NCBI RefSeq assembly: GCF_900078665.2 | Contig: NZ_LT546207.1 | Coordinates: 2,025,378-2,086,078 of the forward strand | Direction: 5' to 3' | DNA from: Mycolicibacterium houstonense | GTDB lineage: Bacteria > Actinomycetota > Actinomycetes > Mycobacteriales > Mycobacteriaceae | DNA: 60,701 nucleotides | Part shown: piece after piece, positions 8,220-15,806 of the stretch | How positions within the stretch are numbered: position 1 is the stretch's first letter | How the letters are laid out: the number at the start of each line of letters is the position of its first letter | Notes under the pieces: model-generated | Databases searched by the model: none | Seen by the model: the letters and a program-made list of their open reading frames with translations, nothing else | Told to the model about the DNA's origin: nothing | Program-made: the position numbers and the translations under genes

Positions 8220-8996
8220 ATGACCCAGACATTCGAACTGGCGGTCTGTGCCGAGATGGTCTTCACCGACCTCGATATCGTCGAGCGCACCCGACAGATC
8301 TCCGAACTCGGCTTCTCCGTGGAGATCTGGAGCTTCGACGACAAGGATCTCGACGCGCTGGCCGCGACCGGCGCCCGATTCTCGTCGATGACCGGATATC
8401 TGCACGGCGACCTCTACGACGCCGACGGCGCCCGCGAGGTGGTCCGGACCGCTGAGGCCGCGATCAAGGCCGCAGCGGTGCTCGGCGTTCCGCGCCTCGT
8501 CGTGCACCCCGGCGAGCTGGTAGCGGGGCAGGCCGCCCGCCCGCAGTACCGGGCCACCGGCGAGATGTGGCTGTCTGCGCTGCGTGGACTCGAAGCGCTC
8601 GGCGAACTCGGCGCCGACGCGGGCGTGACGTTCTGCCTGGAGAACCTCAACACGATCGTCGACCATCCCGGCGTTCCGCTCGCCCGCGCCAAGGACACCC
8701 TGGCGCTGATCGAGGCCGTCGACCATCCGAACGTCAAGATGATGCTCGACCTCTATCACGCCCAGATCGGCGAGGGAAACCTCGTCGAGCTGGTGCGCCG
8801 GGCCGGGTCGGCGATCGGCGAGATCCAGGTCGCCGACGTGCCGGGTCGCTGCGAACCCGGCACCGGCGAGATCCACTATCCGGCTGTGGCAAAGGCGTTG
8901 CGGGACAGCGGCTATATCGGGCCGGTCGGCATGGAGGCTTACGCGTCCGGCGATAGCGTCGCCGCGTTGGAGGCGTTCCGCGCCGCGTTCTCGTGA
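8220..8996 (+). CDS. Hydroxypyruvate-isomerase-like sugar isomerase (TIM barrel)
   Basis: This 258-aa protein belongs to the xylose-isomerase-like TIM barrel superfamily and is closest in style to hydroxypyruvate isomerase (Hyi). Metal-site segments CLENLNTIVDHPG, MMLDLYHAQIGEG and IQVADVPGRCEPGTGEI are typical of that group. A clear AAGGAGAAGG ribosome-binding site precedes ATG 8220, and the gap to the previous gene is 21 bp. It is the last gene of the LacI-controlled operon. It probably interconverts a ketose or hydroxypyruvate-type product of the pathway. Confidence 0.82.
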   Translation: MTQTFELAVCAEMVFTDLDIVERTRQISELGFSVEIWSFDDKDLDALAATGARFSSMTGYLHGDLYDADGAREVVRTAEAAIKAAAVLGVPRLVVHPGELVAGQAARPQYRATGEMWLSALRGLEALGELGADAGVTFCLENLNTIVDHPGVPLARAKDTLALIEAVDHPNVKMMLDLYHAQIGEGNLVELVRRAGSAIGEIQVADVPGRCEPGTGEIHYPAVAKALRDSGYIGPVGMEAYASGDSVAALEAFRAAFS

Positions 8997-9072
8997 CGCG
9001 TCGTCAGCACCGCGAGCGGGCGCGTCTGCTGGTAGGCGCGCCGCCAGACAGCAGCATTTCGGGCATGGTCGG

Positions 9073-10155
9073 TCAGTATCGAACGTCGCTTGCCAGCAGC
9101 GGCGGATAGACGCCGGACGGCTCACCGTCGACAGTGGTGCCGGCGAACTGCAGAGTCGTTCGCATGACGCCGTTCAGGTCGGCCGGGTAGTTCAACGTGG
9201 GGGCCGAAACTTTGTCGAGGCGCTTGAGCTGATCGGCCTGCAACTCGATGTCGAGTCCGGCCAGGTTGGACTCCAGGTGCGCCAATCGTCGGGCACCGAT
9301 GATGGGCACCACCGTGCCGGTGCGGGCGCGCAGCCAGGCCAGTGCGACTGCTGCCGGCGATGTTTCGAGCTCGTCGGCAATGTCGGCGACCGTCTCGATG
9401 ACGACGTACTCGTCCTCGCTCGGACCGCCGACGTACGCGGCGCGCGCAGAATCCACGACGTCGGCGCCGCGACGGTACTTGCCCGACAGGAAGCCGTTCT
9501 TCAACGGGCTCCACGGCACCAGCGCCATGCCCTGGTCCAGTGCCAGCGGCGCCAATTCTCCTTCGACTGTGCGGGCCAACAGCGAATACTCGACCTGCAA
9601 CGCGATCAGCGGTGTCCAGCCCCGCAGCAACGCCATGGTCTGGGCCTGGGCGGTGACCCAGGCCGGCGTGTTGGAGAACCCGATGTACCGGATGGTGCCC
9701 ACGCGCACCAGATCGTCGAGCGTACGCATGGTCTCTTCGATCGGCGTGTGTCGATCCCAGTTGTGCAGCCAGTACACGTCCAGATAGTCGGTCTGCATGC
9801 GACGCAAGGTCTCGTGCAGCTGCGCGATGATCGACGATCGACCGGCGCCACCACCGTTCGGATCCCCGGGGAACAGATTGCTGAAGAATTTCGACGCCAG
9901 CACGACACGTTCACGGCGGCCCTGGCTGCGGGCGAAGAAGTCGCCGAGGATCCGTTCGGAGTGCCCGTTGGTGTAGAAGTTGGCGGTGTCGATGAAGTTC
10001 CCGCCGCGGTCCAGGTAGGCAGCGAGGATGCGCTCGGATTCCTCGACAGTGGTTCCCGCAGCGCCAGGATCCTCTCCAAATGTCATCGCCCCGAGCGCGA
10101 ACGGGCTGACCCGCAGACCGGACCGACCGAGAGTGACGTAGCTGTCCAGTGACAT
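9073..10155 (-). CDS. Aldo/keto reductase
   Basis: This 360-aa NADPH-dependent reductase has the AKR barrel signatures: GLRVSPFALGAMTFG at the N-terminus, FIDTANFYTNGHSERILG with the catalytic Asp and Tyr, and DYLDVYWLHNWD. A weak AGGAGC-like sequence (on the minus strand) precedes ATG 10155. It is convergent with the isomerase gene (8996) and divergent from the AraC-family regulator at 10307, which probably controls it. That AKR-AraC pairing is common for aldehyde-detoxification genes. The substrate cannot be read from sequence. Confidence 0.88.
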   Translation of the reverse strand: MSLDSYVTLGRSGLRVSPFALGAMTFGEDPGAAGTTVEESERILAAYLDRGGNFIDTANFYTNGHSERILGDFFARSQGRRERVVLASKFFSNLFPGDPNGGGAGRSSIIAQLHETLRRMQTDYLDVYWLHNWDRHTPIEETMRTLDDLVRVGTIRYIGFSNTPAWVTAQAQTMALLRGWTPLIALQVEYSLLARTVEGELAPLALDQGMALVPWSPLKNGFLSGKYRRGADVVDSARAAYVGGPSEDEYVVIETVADIADELETSPAAVALAWLRARTGTVVPIIGARRLAHLESNLAGLDIELQADQLKRLDKVSAPTLNYPADLNGVMRTTLQFAGTTVDGEPSGVYPPLLASDVRY

Positions 10156-10306
10156 GGAATTGCTCCTTGGGTAGAAGAATTGGATATCCCCATCGAAGCT
10201 TCACGCCCGCAGCAGCGGTAGATCGATCGTCGCCCGTTCTTGCACAATCCTGCTCAACTTGCGTCTATCTGACTATTGCTGCGACCACGGATGGTTGGGT
10301 GATGTC

Positions 10307-11221
10307 ATGCGCACCGCATCCGATTCCCTCGCCGAGATACGCCGGTTGATCGATGTGCACGCCCGCCCCGACCTGGGTACGGACATCGACGGCCTGCTGC
10401 TGTCGAAGGTCGCCGGCCCGCAGAGCCCGGACTACTCGCTGACCGAACCCCTGCTGGTCGTCATGGCCCAAGGAGGCAAGCAGCTGCTGCTCGGTGACGC
10501 GGTATTCGAATACCGCGCCGGGCAGTATCTGATCGTGGCGGCGAGCCTGCCCGTCACGGGCCACTATCTGGACACCACCGTGACGCATCCGTCGCTGGCG
10601 ATGGGATTGGTGTTGCGCCCCGCGGCCTTGGCAGCATTGACGCTGCAGGCGCCTGCCGAATCCTGGTCGCGGGCCGCCGCCCCGGCGATCGCCACGGGTG
10701 ATGCCGACCCAGACTTGCTCGACGCCGTGGCCCGGTTGCTGCGCCTGCTCGAGTGTCCCGCGGATGCCCCGGTACTCGCACCGCTGATCGAACAGGAGAT
10801 CCTGTGGCGAGTGCTGACCGGCAGGCATGGCGCCACAGTGCGTCAGATCGCTTTGGCCGACAGCCATCTGTCCCACATCAACCGGGCGATCGCCTGGATG
10901 CGGGACAACTTCGCCGAGCCTGTCCGGGTGGAGGAACTCGCCAAGATGTCCGGCATGAGCGTGTCTGCTTTTCACCGGCAGTTCCGTGCGGTGACTGCCA
11001 TGAGTCCCTTGCAGTTCCAGAAGCGAATCCAGTTGCAGCAAGCCCGATCCCTGCTTCTGGCCGATTTCGGTGACGTGGCCGGGATCGGCCACCGGGTGGG
11101 CTATGACAGCCCCTCTCAGTTCAACCGCGAATACCGCCGGATGTTCGGTGCACCTCCGGGCCAGGACGCAGCGCGGATGCGCACTGCCGGGCCATCGGAA
11201 GAACAGAAGCGCTTGCTGTGA
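10307..11221 (+). CDS. AraC-family transcriptional regulator
   Basis: This 304-aa regulator has an N-terminal AraC-type cupin domain (residues about 25-170, with YSLTEPLLVVMAQGGKQLLL and AGQYLIVAASLPVTG). The C-terminal double helix-turn-helix includes INRAIAWMRDNFAEPVRVEELA, MSGMSVSAFHRQFRAVTAMSP and VGYDSPSQFNREYRRMFG. ATG 10307 is taken as start, which removes 16 non-homologous residues of the longest frame. It belongs to the group usually found beside aldo/keto reductases and alcohol dehydrogenases, matching the divergent AKR 150 bp away, which is its likely target. Confidence 0.88.
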   Translation: MRTASDSLAEIRRLIDVHARPDLGTDIDGLLLSKVAGPQSPDYSLTEPLLVVMAQGGKQLLLGDAVFEYRAGQYLIVAASLPVTGHYLDTTVTHPSLAMGLVLRPAALAALTLQAPAESWSRAAAPAIATGDADPDLLDAVARLLRLLECPADAPVLAPLIEQEILWRVLTGRHGATVRQIALADSHLSHINRAIAWMRDNFAEPVRVEELAKMSGMSVSAFHRQFRAVTAMSPLQFQKRIQLQQARSLLLADFGDVAGIGHRVGYDSPSQFNREYRRMFGAPPGQDAARMRTAGPSEEQKRLL

Positions 11222-11261
11222 TTCCGTCGCGCCACCCGGCCGGCCCGCGCACAATGGCGGG

Positions 11262-11771
11262 ATGTCCGCGGCATCCTTCCCACACGCCAAATGGGGGCGT
11301 GACGACATCTCGCCGTTGTTCAAGCCGGTGTTCGCGTTCGCCGCATCCCCGTTCGGTTCGAAGGTGATCCGCGCGATCGTTCCGTTCGACGAACGCGTGG
11401 TCAGCCGCACCAAGGGCCGTTTCTCGTTGTTCGGCCCGTTGTCGATGCCCGAACTGCTCTTGACTACCACCGGTCGGAAATCCGGCCTGCCGCGCACCTC
11501 CGTGCTCAGCTACGTCCACGAAGGCGACCGCCTCCTGGTGATGGGTAGCAACTTCGGCCAGCAGCATCATCCGTCGTGGTCGACCAATCTGGTGACCGAA
11601 CCGCAGGCCTCGATATCGATGGCCGGGCAAGACATCCCGGTTACAGCAACGTTGCTCACGGACGGCGAGCGGGACGCGGCTCTACAGCGGTTTCTCGCCT
11701 ACCCGATGTACCGGGCCTACCAGACCCGCACCGACCGCGACCTGCGGGTGTTCGCACTGACGCGCAGATAG
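11262..11771 (+). CDS. DDN-like F420-dependent nitroreductase family protein
   Basis: This 169-aa protein matches the deazaflavin-dependent nitroreductase (DDN/Rv3547-like) fold. Its core motif is ELLLTTTGRKSGLPRTSVLSY, followed by GDRLLVMGSNFGQQHHPSW, where the family contacts F420 and quinone or nitro substrates. The C-terminus, PMYRAYQTRTDRDLRVFAL, is also typical. ATG 11262 is preferred because homology starts a few residues later. It lies downstream of the AraC regulator and is convergent with the ABC transporter ATPase only 8 bp away. Members reduce quinones or unsaturated lipids with F420H2, and the physiological substrate is not evident. Confidence 0.85.
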   Translation: MSAASFPHAKWGRDDISPLFKPVFAFAASPFGSKVIRAIVPFDERVVSRTKGRFSLFGPLSMPELLLTTTGRKSGLPRTSVLSYVHEGDRLLVMGSNFGQQHHPSWSTNLVTEPQASISMAGQDIPVTATLLTDGERDAALQRFLAYPMYRAYQTRTDRDLRVFALTRR

Positions 11772-11779
11772 TGCAGTGG

Positions 11780-12595
11780 TCAGCGGCGGAGTTCGTGGCT
11801 CAAGGCCTCGAGTTCGTTACCACCGGCCATCTCCTGGGTCAGGGTTTCCAGCGAGATCTCGTCGTAGGTGCAGTCCAGCTTCTGCCGTCCACGGTTCAGC
11901 AGCACGAAGTGGTCACCCACCATGTGCGCGTGGTGCGGGTTGTGAGTGATGAAGATGACGCCGAACCCCTGTTCCTTGGCAGCGGTGATGTAACGCAGCA
12001 CCATTCCGGACTGCTTGACGCCGAGAGCCGCAGTCGGCTCGTCGAGGATCAGCACCCGGGCCCCGAAGAAGATCGCCCGCGCGATCGCCACACACTGACG
12101 CTGGCCACCTGACAGCGAGCCGATCGGCGCGTCGACATCGGGCAGGTCGATACCCATCTTGTGCAGCTCGGAGATGGTGGTCGCGCGCATCGCGGAAATA
12201 TCCAGCGACGGCAGGATACCCTTCTTGCGCAACTCGTTTCCGAGAAAGAAGTTGCGCCACACGGGCATCAGCGAGACCACCGCGAGGTCCTGGTACACCG
12301 TCGCGATTCCGGCCTTGAGCGAGTCCTTGGGCGAGTCGAACACGGTGGGCGTGCCGTCGATCAGCAACTCCCCTTCCGTGGGTTTGTGCAGACCCGCGAT
12401 GATCTTGATCAACGTGGACTTGCCCGCACCGTTGTCGCCGAGCACGCCCGTCACCTCACCGGCACCCACTCGCAGGTTGATGTCCTTGAGCGCGATGATG
12501 TTTCCGTAGCTCTTGCCGACGTGTTTGAGTTCGACGAGCGGCACCGCGCCGCCCGACGGGGTCTCCGCGATCGGGGCTTCAGCAGTTGTGCTCAT
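11780..12595 (-). CDS. Sugar ABC transporter ATP-binding protein, single ATPase domain
   Basis: This 271-aa ATPase has Walker A (GDNGAGKST), the signature LSGGQRQCVAIARA, Walker B (RVLILDEPTAAL) and the switch histidine in FITHNPHHAHM. Most carbohydrate importers of this class (RbsA, AraG) have two fused ATPase domains of about 500 aa. This one has only one, like FrcA-type fructose or inositol systems, so it should work as a homodimer. It is the last gene of the transporter operon, 4 bp after the permease. Its iol context and the shared operator indicate inositol or another cyclitol as substrate. Confidence 0.88.
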   Translation of the reverse strand: MSTTAEAPIAETPSGGAVPLVELKHVGKSYGNIIALKDINLRVGAGEVTGVLGDNGAGKSTLIKIIAGLHKPTEGELLIDGTPTVFDSPKDSLKAGIATVYQDLAVVSLMPVWRNFFLGNELRKKGILPSLDISAMRATTISELHKMGIDLPDVDAPIGSLSGGQRQCVAIARAIFFGARVLILDEPTAALGVKQSGMVLRYITAAKEQGFGVIFITHNPHHAHMVGDHFVLLNRGRQKLDCTYDEISLETLTQEMAGGNELEALSHELRR

Positions 12596-12599
12596 CTAC

Positions 12600-13658
12600 T
12601 TACCTTTTCGCTGCGTAGTTACGGACGACGTTGTTGGCGATCACCGCGAACAGCAGCATCCCGCCGAGGAAGAACTTGAACCAGTCCGGGTTCCACCCGG
12701 CGTAGACGATGCCCTGGTTGGTCATGCCGAAGATGAAGGCACCGATCAGGGTTCCGATCGCGGTGCCGTAGCCACCGGTGAGCAGGCATCCGCCGACCAC
12801 CGCGGCGATGATGTAGAAGAACTCGTTGCCGATTCCCTGGCCGGACTGCACGGTGTTGAACGCGAACAGCAGGTGCATGCCGACGAACCAGGCGCAGAAG
12901 CTGACCACCATGAACAGGCCGATCTTCACCTTCATCACCGGAACACCGACGGCGCGGGCGCTGTCCTGGTTACCTCCTACGGCGAAGATCCAGTTGCCGA
13001 TCTTGGTCTTGAACAGCACGTAGGTGGCGATGACGACGAACAGGATCCACCACAACACGGTGACGCGCACCGACACCCCGAGGATGTTGAACGACGAGGC
13101 GAATACTGCTCGGCCGGAATCGAATCCCTCCATGTCCGACACGCTCGGGGTGGCGACCTGGCCGGACAGCAGCTTGGTGACCGCGAGATTGATGCCGGCC
13201 AGCATAAAGAAGGTGCTCAGTGTGATGAGGAACGACGGGATCTTGGTCTTCATCACCATGTAGCCGTTGAAGAAGCCGACGGCCAGCGCCATCACCAGCG
13301 CGAGGGCGGCGCCCGTCCACAGATTCAGGTGCAGGTTGTACGACAACATCGAGGCGGACAGCGATGCGGTGGTGACGGCAACGCCTGAGGACAGGTCGAA
13401 CTCACCGCCGATCATCAGCACGCCCACCCCGACGGCCATGATGCCGATTGTCGAACTGGCATAGAGCACGGTGGCCAGGGCTTCCGGGGTCCGGAAGGGC
13501 GGGGCGACGATCAGGAACAGTACGAAGATGCCGATCGCACCGATCGCCGCACCCATCTCTGGGCGAATCAGCAAGCGCTGCAGCTTGTTCTGTTCCTTGA
13601 CCCGCTCGTCGCGGATGACCTTGTGTGTTTCGAGATTGAGGTCTGCCTGGGTACTCAT
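12600..13658 (-). CDS. Sugar ABC transporter permease
   Basis: This 352-aa permease belongs to the RbsC/branched-chain-type family. The start at ATG 13658 lies 2 bp after the binding-protein gene stop. About ten hydrophobic helices are visible, beginning with MGAAIGAIGIFVLFLIVAPP. The conserved family segments ASSTIGIMAVGVGVLMIGGEFDLS and WIFAVGGNQDSARAVGV are present; the latter is the ATPase-coupling loop. It forms the channel of the probable inositol importer together with the single-domain ATPase and the lipoprotein receptor. Confidence 0.9.
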   Translation of the reverse strand: MSTQADLNLETHKVIRDERVKEQNKLQRLLIRPEMGAAIGAIGIFVLFLIVAPPFRTPEALATVLYASSTIGIMAVGVGVLMIGGEFDLSSGVAVTTASLSASMLSYNLHLNLWTGAALALVMALAVGFFNGYMVMKTKIPSFLITLSTFFMLAGINLAVTKLLSGQVATPSVSDMEGFDSGRAVFASSFNILGVSVRVTVLWWILFVVIATYVLFKTKIGNWIFAVGGNQDSARAVGVPVMKVKIGLFMVVSFCAWFVGMHLLFAFNTVQSGQGIGNEFFYIIAAVVGGCLLTGGYGTAIGTLIGAFIFGMTNQGIVYAGWNPDWFKFFLGGMLLFAVIANNVVRNYAAKR

Positions 13659-13660
13659 GT

Positions 13661-14647
13661 CTAGCGCGTCCCGTTCTTCGCGTACTCGGCGACCGAGTCG
13701 ATGTTCGTCTTGTCGATGAACGACGGACCGGTCAGTGTCGGCTGATTGCCGCCAATGACGTTGCCGTTGTTGAGGTAGAGCCACAGTGAGTCGACGGCGA
13801 GGTAGCCCTGCAGGAACGGTTGCTGGTCGACGGCCCATTGGACGTCACCGTTCTTGATCGCGTCGACCAGCGCGGCATTGGTGTCGAACGTGCCGACCTT
13901 GGCCGAGCTGCCGGAGTTGCGGACCGACTGCACCGCGGTCGGCGCGAACGGCGCACCGAGCGTCACCACATAGTCGATTGACCGGTCCTGCTGCAGCTTG
14001 GCGGTGATGGTCGACTCGACCGACGGCATGTCCTTGCCGTTGACGTTGAGCGTCTCGGTCGCCGGGAAGGTGTTCTTGACGCCGGCACAGCGGGCCTCCA
14101 GGTCGACGTGGCCTTGTTCCTGGATCACGCACAGGACCTTCTTGGCGCCTTCTTCGGTGAGCCGCCGGCCGGCTTCCTGTCCGGCGATGTAGCCGTCCTG
14201 ACCGAAGTATTCCTTGACGCCGATTTTTTGCCAGGCATCGAGACCGGCGTTGAACGCGACCGTGGGAATGCCTTTGCCCGTGGCGTTTTCGATGGCGGCC
14301 TTCATGGCGTCCGGTTTGGCCAGCGTCACCGCGATTCCCTGCACGCCGCTGTCCACGGCTGTCTGGACCAGGTTGGCCTGATTGGGCGCCTCGGGGTCGG
14401 AGGAGTAGCGCAGCTCGATGTTGTCCTTCTTCGCCGCCGTCTCGGCGCCCTTGCGGACCAGGTCCCAGAAGGAGTCACCCGGCACCTCGTGGGTGATCAT
14501 CGCGATGGTGGCCCGGGGGGTGTCGACGGTTCCGCCGCCCGTTCCGCCACCGTTGCCGCGCGGCTTTCCACCGGTGCTGGAGCACGCCGCGGCGCCCATC
14601 ACCAGCACACCCGCCGCAGCTATCACCGCGAGCCGACTGAACCTCAT
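13661..14647 (-). CDS. Sugar ABC transporter substrate-binding lipoprotein
   Basis: This 328-aa protein starts with a lipoprotein signal peptide ending in the lipobox GAAACSS (Cys about residue 22) and a Gly/Thr-rich linker. A type I periplasmic-binding fold follows, with segments IAMITHEVPGDSFWDLVRKGA, VQGIAVTLAKPDAM and IDYVVTLGAPFAP. A clear AAGGAGAAAC ribosome-binding site precedes ATG 14647. It is first of the three-gene transporter operon, and upstream lies one copy of the 22-bp operator shared with the iolC operon. That shared control argues for myo-inositol or a related cyclitol as ligand. Confidence 0.9.
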   Translation of the reverse strand: MRFSRLAVIAAAGVLVMGAAACSSTGGKPRGNGGGTGGGTVDTPRATIAMITHEVPGDSFWDLVRKGAETAAKKDNIELRYSSDPEAPNQANLVQTAVDSGVQGIAVTLAKPDAMKAAIENATGKGIPTVAFNAGLDAWQKIGVKEYFGQDGYIAGQEAGRRLTEEGAKKVLCVIQEQGHVDLEARCAGVKNTFPATETLNVNGKDMPSVESTITAKLQQDRSIDYVVTLGAPFAPTAVQSVRNSGSSAKVGTFDTNAALVDAIKNGDVQWAVDQQPFLQGYLAVDSLWLYLNNGNVIGGNQPTLTGPSFIDKTNIDSVAEYAKNGTR

Positions 14648-14719
14648 TGTTTCTCCTTGCCATCGACGTCGCCGCGGTGCTTATGCGTCTGACTGACAAG
14701 CGACACGGCCTCGCAGTCG

Positions 14720-14765
14720 ATGTAATACCGCTCACATTCGAAAGTCAAGACTTTGTTCGGACATT
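14720..14765 (-). promoter_or_regulatory. Promoter and IolR-like operator of the transporter operon
   Basis: On the minus strand, 14765-14744 holds TGTCCGAACA, one A, then AGTCTTGAC. The same 22 bases occur at 15684-15705 on the plus strand. The operator runs into a TTGACT -35 element (14748-14743), followed after 17 bp by TTACAT as a possible -10. It lies about 75-120 bp upstream of the binding-protein start. A repressor here would cover RNA polymerase contacts. Confidence 0.65.
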
Positions 14766-14863
14766 AGGACCGCATATCAAACGCAAGCACGGCACCGGAG
14801 GACCGGTGCCGCGGGGCGAAGAGGTGACGAAAGACTCAGGGAGAGAACCAGTTCAGCGATTCC

Positions 14864-15601
14864 CTAGCGATCCACGAGGGTGGTGTCGAAGTAGTAGCGC
14901 GAGGCGCGGTACACGTGACTTCCGTACTCCACGATGCGTCCCGAATCGTCGAATGCCGTCCGTTCCATCACCAGCAGCGGAGCCTTGGGCTTCTCGTCGA
15001 GCAGCCGCGCCTCGTCCCGACTGGCCGCCCTGGCCCCGATCCGCTGCCGGGCCAGCCTGATGTGGACACCCCGTGAACGAAGGGACCGGTACAGACCCGA
15101 CTGTGCCAACTGCTCCTCGTCGGGCGCGAGTGCGGCGGGCAGGTAGTTGGTCATCACGGCCAACGGCTGGCCGTTCGACGTACGCAGCCGGCGCATGGTC
15201 GCAACCTCGCTGCCGGTCGGGAGGTTCAGCCATCCGGCGATCTCGTCGGACGCCGGCCCGATCGAGTACTCGAGCACCTTCGTGGCCGGTTCCTGACCCG
15301 CGCGGGCCAGATCGTCATACAAACTGGTCAGCTCGACGGGGCGGTGCACTGGGGTCTGGACCACCTGCGTGCCGACGCCGCGCTTGCGAACCAGCAGACC
15401 CTTGTCGACGAGTTCCTGGATGGCGCGCCGGGTGGTCGGCCGAGACAGGTTGAGCCGGCTGGCCAGAGCGAGCTCGTTCTCGAACCGGTCCCCCGGCTTG
15501 AGCTGTCCGTCCAGGATCGCCTTCTCGAAAACCTGGGCGACCTGGAAGTACAGCGGCACCGGGCTCGAACGGTCGAGCTCGACGGACAGCGTCGGGGTCA
15601 C
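14864..15601 (-). CDS. GntR/UTRA-family regulator of inositol genes (IolR-like)
   Basis: This 245-aa regulator has an N-terminal GntR winged helix (VPLYFQVAQVFEKAILDGQL, LSRPTTRRAIQELVDKGLLVRKRG) and a C-terminal UTRA effector domain (residues about 95-240, GQEPATKVLEYSIGPAS to ASRYYFDTTLVDR). GTG 15601 is preferred over GTG 15628 because GGAG lies 7 bp upstream of it. The gene is sandwiched between two identical operators, one before the transporter operon and one before iolC, so it most likely represses both and is relieved by an inositol intermediate. This parallels corynebacterial IolR, also a GntR-type protein. Confidence 0.87.
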   Translation of the reverse strand: MTPTLSVELDRSSPVPLYFQVAQVFEKAILDGQLKPGDRFENELALASRLNLSRPTTRRAIQELVDKGLLVRKRGVGTQVVQTPVHRPVELTSLYDDLARAGQEPATKVLEYSIGPASDEIAGWLNLPTGSEVATMRRLRTSNGQPLAVMTNYLPAALAPDEEQLAQSGLYRSLRSRGVHIRLARQRIGARAASRDEARLLDEKPKAPLLVMERTAFDDSGRIVEYGSHVYRASRYYFDTTLVDR

Positions 15602-15683
15602 TCTCGCTCCGATCCTCGTGTGGTCCACGCCCGGTTTGCGCGGGGCGGATTCTCAGCGTACCTGCCTAATGACTGAAAGTAAG

Positions 15684-15729
15684 AATGTCCGAACAAAGTC
15701 TTGACACGAGACCGTGACGGAGAGCACTC
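15684..15729 (+). promoter_or_regulatory. Promoter and IolR-like operator of the iolC operon
   Basis: TGTCCGAACA (15686-15695) and AGTCTTGACA (15697-15706) are tandem half-sites 11 bp apart, one helical turn. Each differs at one position from the corynebacterial IolR motif KGWCHTRACA as I remember it. The second contains the -35 element TTGACA (15701-15706), and CACTCT about 18 bp further is a weak -10. The 22 bases 15684-15705 recur inverted at 14744-14765. Confidence 0.68.
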
Positions 15730-15806
15730 TCGACAGCGAGAGCGCAGCACTCGCCACCGCTCGAATTCATGCCTACTCGCATACGCACCGCATACGGGAG
15801 TCAACC

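Noticed and set aside
9010-9058. GC-rich imperfect hairpin between the Hyi-like gene and the AKR as a third copy of the nested repeat element
   Set aside because: Only the left arm resembles the repeat (one mismatch) and no matching right arm is present. The stem is bulged, and it may be an ordinary terminator remnant.
10265-11497. 410-aa open frame on the minus strand opposite the AraC and DDN-like genes
   Set aside because: It is antisense to two well-supported genes, has no domain-like sequence and is explained by GC-biased third positions.
14124-14200. Any sign of CRISPR or phage sequence in the accessory blocks
   Set aside because: No regularly spaced repeats, integrase, capsid or recombinase-like proteins were seen anywhere in the window; this stretch is part of the sugar-binding lipoprotein gene.
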